This document shows, piece after piece, positions 1 through 6,379 of a stretch of DNA of 19,886 bases (its first letter is position 1; each line of letters begins with the position of its first letter). The position numbers were made by a program, and so were the translations under genes. This DNA is from an uncultured Lachnospiraceae bacterium (GTDB lineage Bacteria > Bacillota > Clostridia > Lachnospirales > Lachnospiraceae). The notes beneath the pieces were generated by a model. That model saw only the letters and a list, made by a program, of their open reading frames with translations, made no database searches and was not told where the DNA came from. The stretch is taken from assembly GCA_900544445.1 (NCBI GenBank), contig UQVK01000071.1, forward strand, positions 1 through 19,886, written 5' to 3'.

Positions 1-2
1 TT

Positions 3-476
3 GTGAGAGAAGAGGTAGGAAGGACGGAGATTACTGTGACGGGGAATACGGAGGGGGTAGAGAGTACAACTGATGAAGGACTTGAATGCTCATCGTGGAC
101 AGAAGCAGAGGAGATCATCGGAGAAAACATATTAGAACCTACTTCTATTCCAGAAGGATATGAACTGAAGTCGTTGCTTCTTCAGAATTCGGACTCAAGA
201 AAAGTTCTTGTAGGGAGGTATGAAGATGCAAAAGGTTGTTTTATTAATTTTCGTATTAATGTATATCAGGAGGAATATAAAAAGGACGTAATACAATATG
301 GAACTGATTGGCATATACTAGATAAGGAATTGTATGATTCTAATGTGCAATTCTATGGAAAGGATGATATGTATGAAGCTTTTTTTTCAGAAGGAAAATG
401 TACATATTCTATCGTAACTAATGATCAGATTGGTGTATTGGAAAAAATAGTTGTTGAAATGCTTGATCAAAAATAG
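3..476 (+). CDS. DUF4367-type protein, 5' end probably outside the window
   Basis: The frame is open from the window edge, so the GTG at position 3 may be internal and the true N-terminus missing. From about residue 28 to the end the sequence fits the DUF4367 pattern: a short helix with EEIIGENILEPTSIPEGYEL (the recurrent 'P.LPEGY.L' core), then alternating beta strands, a Y.D..G.FINFRINVYQ strand, and a C-terminal strand-helix. DUF4367 commonly forms the extracytoplasmic part of membrane-anchored anti-sigma-like or signalling proteins in Firmicutes. The expected transmembrane segment would lie upstream of the window, so topology cannot be judged. The DNA is AT-rich compared with the genes after position 1700. 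A strong terminator follows at 521. Function is unknown; the family call is from pattern memory. Confidence 0.7.
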   Translation: MREEVGRTEITVTGNTEGVESTTDEGLECSSWTEAEEIIGENILEPTSIPEGYELKSLLLQNSDSRKVLVGRYEDAKGCFINFRINVYQEEYKKDVIQYGTDWHILDKELYDSNVQFYGKDDMYEAFFSEGKCTYSIVTNDQIGVLEKIVVEMLDQK

Positions 477-520
477 AAATGTAAATTTGTTTCATATTCC
501 CAAAAGGGATCTATTTAATT

Positions 521-570
521 ACTGCACGAATTTTTTATATTGTAGAATATAAAAAGTTCGTGCAGTTTTT
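521..570 (+). terminator. Rho-independent terminator after the DUF4367 gene
   Basis: A 21-bp stem (521-541 with 546-566, one G.U pair) closes a GTAG tetraloop and runs into five T residues. It lies 45 bases after the stop codon at 476 and insulates that gene from the secreted-protein gene at 681. Confidence 0.9.
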
Positions 571-680
571 CTGCTTAAAGAAATAAAAATACTATATTTT
601 TGTAACTCTTTTCTTGCTGGAAAGAATAGATATTCAGAATTCACAAAAGGGAGAATCTTTTAGCAAAGGAGAGTTACAAA

Positions 681-1160
681 ATGGGTAAAAAAAGTAAAAT
701 TATTTTGATTCTAATGTTAACAATGGGATTGTTTGTAGGGAATTTAACTGTTTTTGCAGCGGAGAATGCTTTTGTAGAGGTGCCACAGACGGAGGTAGAG
801 ATTGCGTCTGTAACAGACGATTCTATCAACGTAGCGTCAAATCCTTCTTTGGCAGCATGTAATGTGGGAATAGGAATTGCAAGTAATGGATTGTTAATAA
901 CATTTGATACCGATGCTACACACATTGCAGATGAAATTGGGGTAAAAAATGTAGTTCTCCAGGAAAAGACATGGTATGGTTGGAAGGATATTCCCGTTAG
1001 TAACTATTGTACTTATAATTCCTTTTTCTATTCAGGAGATATTGTGTACACTTTAGCAACAAAAGGAACTACTTACCGTGTAAAGTGTACACATTATGCA
1101 AAGTTTGGGAGTACAGAGCTCACGCTGGATAATACTTCAAGCGAACTTAAATATAATTAA
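681..1160 (+). CDS. Small secreted protein of unknown function
   Basis: This is a 159-residue protein. It has a clear signal peptide: basic n-region MGKKSK, a hydrophobic core from about residue 7 to 24, and an AXA-like cleavage site near VFAAEN (residues 24-29). The mature part is about 130 residues, polar and Thr/Ser/Asn rich, with alternating strands suggesting an all-beta fold. It has two cysteines (in ACNVG and KCTHY regions) plus one in NYCTY, and no LPXTG motif or membrane anchor. A good Shine-Dalgarno (AAGGAGAG) precedes the ATG. The style resembles small secreted Lachnospiraceae proteins of the DUF6147 kind, but that assignment is tentative. The gene is AT-rich and flanked by terminators on both sides, so it is probably monocistronic. 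No promoter upstream was convincing. It should act outside the cell; no function is proposed. Confidence 0.8.
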   Translation: MGKKSKIILILMLTMGLFVGNLTVFAAENAFVEVPQTEVEIASVTDDSINVASNPSLAACNVGIGIASNGLLITFDTDATHIADEIGVKNVVLQEKTWYGWKDIPVSNYCTYNSFFYSGDIVYTLATKGTTYRVKCTHYAKFGSTELTLDNTSSELKYN

Positions 1161-1223
1161 TGTAAATAATCCTGGATGTGAATTCATATAGTTTTAAATG
1201 GAAATGTAGTTACATAATAGAGG

Positions 1224-1276
1224 CGGGGTGTATACTAAGTATGGTTTATTCTGTAATTAGTATATCGCCCCGTTTT
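1224..1276 (+). terminator. Terminator after the secreted-protein gene
   Basis: CGGGGTG followed by TATACTAA (1224-1238) pairs with TTAGTATA and CGCCCCG (1257-1272), with one bulged base and one wobble. An 18-base loop and a TTTT run follow. It lies 64 bases after the stop codon. The rest of 1161-1326 is AT-rich and shows no gene. Confidence 0.7.
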
Positions 1277-1326
1277 AGTCTCCCGAAAAAGAATTTCAGA
1301 AAGATAAAAAACAAAATAAAAAACTG

Positions 1327-1355
1327 TTGACATATCCCCTCAAATTTTGTATACT
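1327..1355 (+). promoter_or_regulatory. Sigma-A promoter of the tRNA-Pro gene
   Basis: TTGACA (1327-1332), a 17-base spacer and TATACT (1350-1355): five of six bases match in the -10 and all six in the -35. The predicted start near 1362 leaves an AT-rich leader of about 100 bases before the mature tRNA at 1462. No open frame was seen in that leader, which would be removed by RNase P. Confidence 0.8.
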
Positions 1356-1461
1356 AACATTCGTCAGCGATTTCAGTAAACTTTATGTAAAAGATCAGAC
1401 ATGAAGTTATCAAAAATACAATAGAAACCGCGACATACATTTTCATCATTTATTTTAATAT

Positions 1462-1534
1462 CGGGGTGTGGCTCAGGTGGTAGAGCGCTACTTTAGGGAA
1501 GTAGAGGCCGCAAGTTCAAGTCTTGTCACTCCGA
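1462..1534 (+). tRNA. tRNA-Pro, anticodon AGG
   Basis: A full cloverleaf can be drawn. The acceptor pairs CGGGGTG with CACTCCG (one wobble), the D stem GCTC/GAGC, the anticodon stem CTACT/AGTAG around TTAGGGA, and the T stem GCAAG/CTTGT around TTCAAGT. The anticodon is at 1495-1497. The C1-G72 pair, A73, G35 and G36 are classic proline identity elements. No CCA is encoded, so it must be added by nucleotidyltransferase. The wobble base is A34, which is uncommon in bacterial proline tRNAs; see findings. A promoter lies at 1327 and a terminator directly follows. Confidence 0.93.
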
Positions 1535-1539
1535 CGTGA

Positions 1540-1565
1540 AAAGCTCAGTTTTTACTGGGCTTTTT
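1540..1565 (+). terminator. Terminator of tRNA-Pro
   Basis: A 10-bp stem (1540-1549 with 1554-1563, one G.T pair) closes a TTTT loop and ends in a T run, five bases after the tRNA discriminator. From here to 1724 no gene is supported. The frame open from 1536 runs through this hairpin and its first part does not look coding. Confidence 0.85.
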
Positions 1566-1724
1566 CTATTATTGTCTTATTCTGTTATGATTCGGTATCC
1601 TCCCGCTGCATTTCATTTGGATTCGGTTGTTCCCGTGGGCATCAGGGGCGATCTCTCGCCGCCTGCAGCGGAGGAGCTGCTGATTGAGGCAGAGGGGAAG
1701 CGTCTGTCCGGGGAGAAAACGGCC

Positions 1725-2597
1725 ATGCATTTTGTGAAAGCAAAGGGGATTCTGTCCCCGTCCAATGGAATGAATTTATACCGGGGCTGCCTGCATGGCT
1801 GCATCTACTGTGATTCGAGGAGCAGATGCTACCACATGGAGCATGATTTTGAGGATGTCGAGGTGAAGGAAAACGCGGTCGGGCTTCTGGAGGATGCGTT
1901 GAGAAGAAAGCGCAGGAAATGCATGCTTTCCACCGGTTCCATGACCGACCCCTATATCCCTCTGGAGGAGAAACTGGGAAATGTGCGCAGGGCGCTGCAG
2001 CTGGCCGAACGATACGGCTTCGGCTTCACCCTGATTACGAAATCCTCCCGGGTGCTGCGGGATCTGGATCTGTTGAAAAGCATCAATGAAAAAACGAAGT
2101 GCGTGGTGCAGATGACGCTGACCACCTTCGATGAGGAGCTGTGCAGAAAACTGGAACCGAATGTCAGCACCACCAGAGAACGGTTTGAGACGCTGATGCA
2201 GCTGCATGAGGCGGGAATTCCCACGGTGGTATGGCTGTGTCCGATCCTGCCGTTTATCAATGATACAGAAGAAAATCTGAGGGGGATTCTGGATTACTGT
2301 GTGAAAGCAAAGGTCTATGGCGTCATCTGCTTCGGGATGGGGCTGACGCTGCGGGAAGGAAACCGGGAATATTTTTACAGGCAGCTGGACCGGCTTTTCC
2401 CGGGAATGAAGGAGAAATATATCCGCCTGTATGGAAATCAGTATGAAATCGGAAGCCCGAATGGGCGAAGCCTGATGGCGCTGTTTCACAGGATATGCGG
2501 AGAAAATCAGATTGTCCATGACAACGGGAAGATTTTTGAATATCTGAAAACCTTTGAGGAAAAGCAGGAGGCGGTGCAGTTGAGCCTGTTTGATTGA
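1725..2597 (+). CDS. SplB-like radical SAM protein
   Basis: This is a 290-residue protein with the radical SAM cluster motif CX3CX2C at C22, C26 and C29 within RGCLHGCIYCDSR. The spacing and the following CDSRSRCY are typical of the SplB-like family (COG1533). A TGSMTDPYIPLE segment near residues 69-80 corresponds to the family's conserved T.TDPYQP.E block, and the C-terminal part carries the rest of a TIM-barrel-like fold. Such proteins bind 4Fe-4S and S-adenosylmethionine and act by radical chemistry. True SplB repairs spore photoproduct in DNA, but most members have no assigned substrate. The frame is open from 1536, but I chose ATG 1725: GGGGAG lies 9 bases upstream, the protein then starts right before the conserved core, and the upstream part overlaps the tRNA terminator. 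The SGNH gene follows after 33 bases, probably co-transcribed. No photolyase or sporulation gene is nearby. Confidence 0.85.
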   Translation: MHFVKAKGILSPSNGMNLYRGCLHGCIYCDSRSRCYHMEHDFEDVEVKENAVGLLEDALRRKRRKCMLSTGSMTDPYIPLEEKLGNVRRALQLAERYGFGFTLITKSSRVLRDLDLLKSINEKTKCVVQMTLTTFDEELCRKLEPNVSTTRERFETLMQLHEAGIPTVVWLCPILPFINDTEENLRGILDYCVKAKVYGVICFGMGLTLREGNREYFYRQLDRLFPGMKEKYIRLYGNQYEIGSPNGRSLMALFHRICGENQIVHDNGKIFEYLKTFEEKQEAVQLSLFD

Positions 2598-2630
2598 GGA
2601 GCGGGGAAACGTTTCGGAACGGAGGATGCG

Positions 2631-3176
2631 ATGAGAATTTTATTTATCGGAAACAGTCACACCTATGTGAATGACATGCCGGAGATTGTGGCGAGGCTGG
2701 CGAAAAAGGATGGAATAGACTGCGAGGTGGTGATGATCGCGCATGGCGGCTGGTTCCTGGAGCAGCATGCGGCGGAGCCGGAAACCCGGTTCAACATCCT
2801 GTATGGGAACTATGATTATGTGGTGCTGCAGGAGCATGCGCATCCGTTTGGACCGGAAGGAAAAATGCTTTCGGCAGCTGAGAAGATCGGCGGATGGATT
2901 CATGAGGCGAAAAGCACGGCTGTGGCATACATGACATGGACGGAAAAGGGGAATGAGGCCGGACAGGCGCGTATGGCGGCCGCTTATCAAAAAATGGCGG
3001 AAAGCCTCCCTGCGCTTCTGGCTCCGGTGGGTACGGAATGGTGGGAATATCAGCATGCCCATCCGGAAACCGAGTTGTATGCGCCGGATGGGCAGCATGC
3101 GTCGCCGCGGGGATCCGAATTTGCGGCGGAGGTGATCTGGAATACGATCAGAAGCAGCCTTTCACCGGTAAAATAA
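2631..3176 (+). CDS. SGNH/GDSL-type hydrolase
   Basis: This is a 181-residue protein with the SGNH hydrolase layout. Block I is FIGNSHTY, with the candidate nucleophile Ser9 after strand one. A glycine follows in IAHGGW (block II position). A VVLQEHAHP strand stands where block III usually is, and DGQHASPRG (Asp153, His156) forms the block V Asp-x-x-His pair at the C-terminus. The GNS(H/Y)T start is typical of the DUF4886-like branch. Expected activity is hydrolysis of an ester, possibly an acetyl group on a carbohydrate; substrate unknown. No signal peptide is seen, so it is probably cytoplasmic. GGAGG sits 6 bases before the ATG. It follows the radical SAM gene closely, but the pairing suggests no specific pathway to me. 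The gene ends just before the tail of the convergent tRNA-Gly gene. Confidence 0.8.
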   Translation: MRILFIGNSHTYVNDMPEIVARLAKKDGIDCEVVMIAHGGWFLEQHAAEPETRFNILYGNYDYVVLQEHAHPFGPEGKMLSAAEKIGGWIHEAKSTAVAYMTWTEKGNEAGQARMAAAYQKMAESLPALLAPVGTEWWEYQHAHPETELYAPDGQHASPRGSEFAAEVIWNTIRSSLSPVK

Positions 3177-3207
3177 AAATATTTTCGGGCATAAGGGCAT
3201 AAGAAAA

Positions 3208-3278
3208 AGCAGATAGCGGGAATCGAACCCGTCTCTCCAGCTTGGGAAGCTAGCGTTCTACCGATGAACTATATCTGC
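3208..3278 (-). tRNA. tRNA-Gly, anticodon CCC
   Basis: Read on the minus strand: acceptor GCAGATA with TATCTGC, D stem GTTC/GAAC, anticodon stem CTAGC/GCTGG around TTCCCAA, and T loop TTCGATT. The four-base variable loop and U73 are standard for bacterial glycine tRNAs. One pair at the base of the T stem is A.C. No CCA is encoded. A T run follows the 3' end at once and probably acts in termination. The gene sits between convergent neighbours. Confidence 0.93.
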
Positions 3279-3287
3279 ATGTCAGTT

Positions 3288-3316
3288 AGTATAACACAAA
3301 CCCTTCGGTTTGAAAA
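3288..3316 (-). promoter_or_regulatory. Promoter of tRNA-Gly
   Basis: On the minus strand TTTTCA (3311-3316), a 17-base spacer and TATACT (3288-3293), ending 9 bases before the tRNA. The spacer holds a small hairpin, CAAACC with GGTTTG around CTTC. The -10 is good and the -35 is moderate (4 of 6). Confidence 0.6.
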
Positions 3317-3410
3317 GAGAAAAATGAAAATGTTTTTTCGTTGATTTTTGCGTGAACAGAGAGGAATGCCTCATATCCTGTGTGGCAGGCATTTCTGCGG
3401 GGAAAATGTG

Positions 3411-3444
3411 CGGCACCATCCGGAGCGTTCTTCGGATGGTGCCG
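3411..3444 (-). terminator. Hairpin after the HAD phosphatase gene
   Basis: A perfect 12-bp stem (3411-3422 with 3433-3444) and a 10-base loop start 9 bases beyond the stop codon of the minus-strand HAD gene. The bases after the stem on the minus strand are CACATTTTCC, a short T run, so termination is likely but not textbook. A second, weaker inverted repeat (AATGCCT 3365-3371 with AGGCATT 3387-3393) lies further down. Confidence 0.65.
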
Positions 3445-3453
3445 TTGTGGCAC

Positions 3454-4257
3454 TCAGCGGATGGTGCGCAGAACCTGCAGAACTCCGTCATTGAGATTGG
3501 TATCGGCGACGAAGCGGGTGAGGCTTTTGATTTCTTTTCTGGCGTTGCCGATGGCGTAGCTTAAGTCGGCGCGCAGCAGCATGCCCGCATCGTTCATGTT
3601 ATCTCCGAAGGCCATGGTTTCAGACGGCTGGATGCCGTGGCTGTTCTGATATTCGGAAACGGCGATGCCTTTATCCGCGTTTAAGGGGGTGAAATTCACC
3701 CACTGCTTTCCGGAGCAGACTACCTGAAGCTGGCTGTGGCCGTGCCATTTCTGATACAGTCCCTGATTCGCGATTTCCTCCGCCGCTGTGGGATGATACA
3801 TTTCCACACCCAGAATGCCGTCCTCTGCAGGAAGGTCTTCGGGCATGCGGGAAAGCTTCGTGATGTTTAACAGATAGCCTTCCGTGAGCCAGCGGTACAG
3901 TTCGTCGGCCCCTTCCTTCACATAGCCGTTTTTCAGGGCGGAAACATAGGTGGTGCAGCCGGGGAGGGCTTCGATGTCATGGATGATTTCAAAGGCCAGT
4001 TCCCGGCGGATGGTATAGCAGTTCAGAACCCGGCCGCGGTAGATGGTACGCGCCCCGTTGTCACAGATGAACAGAATGTCGTCGATGACGGGGGCGAACA
4101 GCTTTTCCAGGCTGGAATAGGAGCGGCCGGATACGGCGGCAAAAAGAATCCCCGCCTTTTTCAGGCGGCGGATCTGGGAAAAATACTCCGGGTTCAGTTC
4201 ATGGCCTCCATCCGGAACCAGGGTGCCGTCTACATCGGAACAGATCAGTTTCAGCAT
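3454..4257 (-). CDS. Cof-type HAD phosphatase
   Basis: This is a 267-residue cytoplasmic HAD-superfamily hydrolase of the Cof/IIB type. Motif I is CSDVDGTL with nucleophile Asp8 and acid/base Asp10. Motif II is the serine in AVSGRS (Ser43). Motif III is Lys196 in NADKG, and motif IV is GDNMND (Asp219, Asp223). The alpha/beta cap lies between motifs II and III, about residues 80-190, which defines the subclass. Length matches the family (260-290). Such enzymes hydrolyse small phosphometabolites such as sugar phosphates or pyridoxal phosphate; the exact substrate cannot be read here. The start is supported by GGAGG about 9 bases upstream of the ATG. The gene is divergent from the rRNA methyltransferase gene and has its own promoter at 4317-4345. 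Confidence 0.92.
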   Translation of the reverse strand: MLKLICSDVDGTLVPDGGHELNPEYFSQIRRLKKAGILFAAVSGRSYSSLEKLFAPVIDDILFICDNGARTIYRGRVLNCYTIRRELAFEIIHDIEALPGCTTYVSALKNGYVKEGADELYRWLTEGYLLNITKLSRMPEDLPAEDGILGVEMYHPTAAEEIANQGLYQKWHGHSQLQVVCSGKQWVNFTPLNADKGIAVSEYQNSHGIQPSETMAFGDNMNDAGMLLRADLSYAIGNARKEIKSLTRFVADTNLNDGVLQVLRTIR

Positions 4258-4316
4258 GCTTCAGCCTCCGTTTTGCTTTGAAAAAAGTTATCTTTTGCAT
4301 CAAAAAACATAGCTTT

Positions 4317-4345
4317 ATTTTAGAGGGAATTGGAAACCGCGTCAA
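4317..4345 (-). promoter_or_regulatory. Promoter of the HAD gene
   Basis: On the minus strand TTGACG (4340-4345), a 17-base spacer and TAAAAT (4317-4322); five of six bases match in each box. It faces away from the rlmD promoter at 4390. Confidence 0.7.
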
Positions 4346-4389
4346 GAAAGAAATCCGTCTAAAAAAGATTGCTGAAAGAAATCAAATGG

Positions 4390-4418
4390 TTATCATTTTA
4401 CGGAATTTATGGTATGAT
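4390..4418 (+). promoter_or_regulatory. Promoter of the rRNA methyltransferase gene, with overlapping palindrome
   Basis: TTATCA (4390-4395), a 17-base spacer and TATGAT (4413-4418). The -10 lies inside a perfect 14-base palindrome at 4411-4424 (GGTATGATCATACC), which could be an operator or chance. The leader to the ATG at 4531 is about 105 bases. Confidence 0.55.
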
Positions 4419-4530
4419 CATACCGGTGTAGAAAGAGAGCAGCCGTCCGACCCCTGTATACATGAGGAACAGGAAACTTTCGGGCGCACATTTTTTTATA
4501 GAAAGTACGACAAAATGCGGGAGAAAAAGG

Positions 4531-5784
4531 ATGAGTGGGACCGGAAAAAGGAAAGAAAAGAACGGTACGGAGAACGGCGTGAGAAAAAGCGGTTTGGAGC
4601 AGAACCGCTGTGTGAATCAGAAGCGGTGCGGCAGCTGCCGGTATCTGTCCCTGACCTATGAACAGCAGCTGGCAAAAAAGGAAGAGTATGTGAGAAAATC
4701 CCTGGAAAAGGGGCTGGTGAAACGGGTCATGCCGGTCATCGGGATGGACGATCCCTACCATTACCGGAACAAGGTGACGGCTGTGTTCGCCCGGGACAGG
4801 AAGGGAAATCCGGTTTCCGGCGTATATGAGGGCGGAACGCACCATGTGCTTCCGGTGGAGGAGTGTCTGATTGAGGATGCCCTGGCGGATAAGATCATCG
4901 GAACCATACGGGGAATGCTGAAGTCCTTTAAAATATGGATCTATGATGAGGATACGCGCAGGGGGCTTCTGCGCTATGTTCTGGTGCGCAGGGGATTTAC
5001 CACCGGACAGGTAATGGTGGTTCTTGTGACGGCATCCCCGGTGTTTCCCTCCAAAAAGAATTTTGTTCAGGCCCTTCTGCGGGAGCATCCGGAAATCACA
5101 ACGGTGGTCCAGAACATCAATCCGAGGACGGACAGCCTGATTCTGGGCGACAGGCAGCAGGTGCTGTACGGCAAGGGATATATTGAGGACGTGCTCTGCG
5201 GATGTACCTTCCGCATCTCTCCGTCCTCCTTTTATCAGATCAATCCGGTACAGACGGAGAAGCTGTACGGAAAGGCAATTGAGCTGGCAGCTCTTACGGG
5301 AAAGGAAAAGGTGATCGACGCCTACTGCGGAATCGGCACCATCGGACTGATCGCGGCCTCCCGTCCCGGGGGACGAAAAGCCGGATCGGTTCTGTCCATC
5401 GAGCTGAACCCGGATGCGGTGCGGGATGCCATAACGAACGCGAAGAGAAACGGGATTGAAAACGTGCGTTTTTTCCGGGCGGACGCGGGGGAATTTATGG
5501 AAAAAATGGCTGTGCAGGGCGCAAGGGCAGACGTCCTTTTCATGGACCCGCCGCGGAGCGGGAGCACGGAGGCGTTTATGCGAAGCGCCGCGAAACTGGG
5601 ACCGGACCGGATCGTTTATATTTCCTGCAATCCGGAAACTCTGGGGCGGGATTTAAAAGTATTTCGGAAGCTGGGTTATCAGGCCGGGGAGGTATGGCCG
5701 GTGGATATGTTCCCCTGGACGGAAAGCTGTGAGGCCGTGTGCCTGCTGACGCGGGAACCGGTCATGCGCGCTGGGAAACGCTGA
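4531..5784 (+). CDS. rlmD: 23S rRNA (uracil-C5)-methyltransferase, RlmD/RumA family
   Basis: This is a 417-residue enzyme that transfers a methyl group from SAM to C5 of a uracil in RNA. Four cysteines (C27, C33, C36, C112), with CX5CX2C spacing for the first three, match the RlmD 4Fe-4S site. The SAM-binding motif is DAYCGIGTIGL (263-273), followed by SIELNPDAV, then MDPPRSG (338-344) and SCNPETL with the nucleophile Cys366. The N-terminal TRAM domain found in E. coli RlmD is absent; only a short basic tail precedes the cysteines. The frame is open from an ATG at 4462 with no ribosome binding site. ATG 4531 is preferred because GGGAG lies 7 bases upstream. Firmicutes often carry paralogues (RlmCD type), so the target may be U747 and/or U1939 rather than U1939 alone. 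It has its own promoter; no terminator was seen after it. Confidence 0.9.
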   Translation: MSGTGKRKEKNGTENGVRKSGLEQNRCVNQKRCGSCRYLSLTYEQQLAKKEEYVRKSLEKGLVKRVMPVIGMDDPYHYRNKVTAVFARDRKGNPVSGVYEGGTHHVLPVEECLIEDALADKIIGTIRGMLKSFKIWIYDEDTRRGLLRYVLVRRGFTTGQVMVVLVTASPVFPSKKNFVQALLREHPEITTVVQNINPRTDSLILGDRQQVLYGKGYIEDVLCGCTFRISPSSFYQINPVQTEKLYGKAIELAALTGKEKVIDAYCGIGTIGLIAASRPGGRKAGSVLSIELNPDAVRDAITNAKRNGIENVRFFRADAGEFMEKMAVQGARADVLFMDPPRSGSTEAFMRSAAKLGPDRIVYISCNPETLGRDLKVFRKLGYQAGEVWPVDMFPWTESCEAVCLLTREPVMRAGKR

Positions 5785-5801
5785 GGGGAATTTGTGCCAT
5801 A

Positions 5802-5830
5802 TTGACAAAGGCGTACAGGGGTGATATGTT
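5802..5830 (+). promoter_or_regulatory. Sigma-A promoter before the membrane protein and ktr genes
   Basis: TTGACA (5802-5807, perfect), a 17-base spacer and TATGTT (5825-5830). The predicted start near 5837 gives a 30-base leader with AGGAGG at 5852. It can drive the small membrane protein gene and, by read-through, ktrB and ktrA, since no terminator was seen between them. Confidence 0.75.
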
Positions 5831-5866
5831 AGATATTGCTCATGGCGACACAGGAGGAAAGGTAAA

Positions 5867-6334
5867 GTGATACAGGCACGCGGACTGTGGGCGGACAGAA
5901 GATCTGACCTGGCGCTCACGTTTTTGCTTTTGGTGTCCATACTTTGCATGATTACGGGAGAATTCGCTTCCGGAACTGCTGATTTGGCGGGACGTGAAGG
6001 TTTTTTTGCCATGCCCTGGCAGGAAACGGAGTGGCGGATTCTGTCCGGAAAACAGGAAGCAATTGAAGAGGTTAAGAATTCTGTCAGCGAGAAGGGGGAG
6101 GATGCTGCCTCTGCGGGCTGTGCTTCCACCCTGCTGTGGAAAAGCACGTCGCCAAGGCTCTCAAGAACCGCTGTCTGGCTGGCGGGCTTTCTTTTTATGG
6201 GAAAATTTCTCCCTTTCTGTGCGGGAGGAAATCTGTCGGCGTTTCTGCATCGGGAGACGCCCGATCGTGCGCGTTTTCTGCGCGAACTGTTCATCCAGAA
6301 GAAAAAAGACGGAAAAAAACGCCGTGTTTTTTGA
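5867..6334 (+). CDS. Small putative membrane protein upstream of ktrB
   Basis: This is a 155-residue unrecognised protein. Start is GTG 5867, with AGGAGG at 5852-5857 (9-base spacing) and a strong promoter just upstream, which is the main support that it is real. Two hydrophobic segments are visible, about residues 14-30 (LALTFLLLVSILCMIT) and 102-118 (AVWLAGFLFMGKFLPF), so two membrane passes are plausible. Between them is an acidic, polar stretch of about 70 residues, and the C-terminus is strongly basic (KKKDGKKRR). No known domain is recognised. Other frames are also open across this GC-rich stretch, which lowers certainty. The gene ends 45 bases before ktrB and probably shares its transcript, so a role linked to K+ transport is possible but not shown. 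Confidence 0.55.
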   Translation: MIQARGLWADRRSDLALTFLLLVSILCMITGEFASGTADLAGREGFFAMPWQETEWRILSGKQEAIEEVKNSVSEKGEDAASAGCASTLLWKSTSPRLSRTAVWLAGFLFMGKFLPFCAGGNLSAFLHRETPDRARFLRELFIQKKKDGKKRRVF

Positions 6335-6379
6335 CGGCAGAATCATATAAGAAGAAATAGAAGAGGAAAAGACAAAATC

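Noticed and set aside
1462..1534. tRNA-Pro as an integration site for the AT-rich left end
   Set aside because: Islands usually lie 3' of the tRNA, the AT-rich DNA is 5' of it, and no second copy of the tRNA 3' end or integrase was seen.
1536..1724. N-terminal extension of the radical SAM gene from the first start in frame
   Set aside because: It runs through the tRNA-Pro terminator, has no ribosome binding site, and family members begin near the later ATG.
4278..4661. 127-residue open frame on the plus strand overlapping the start of the rRNA methyltransferase gene
   Set aside because: It covers a divergent promoter region, is highly charged and low in complexity, and has no good ribosome binding site.
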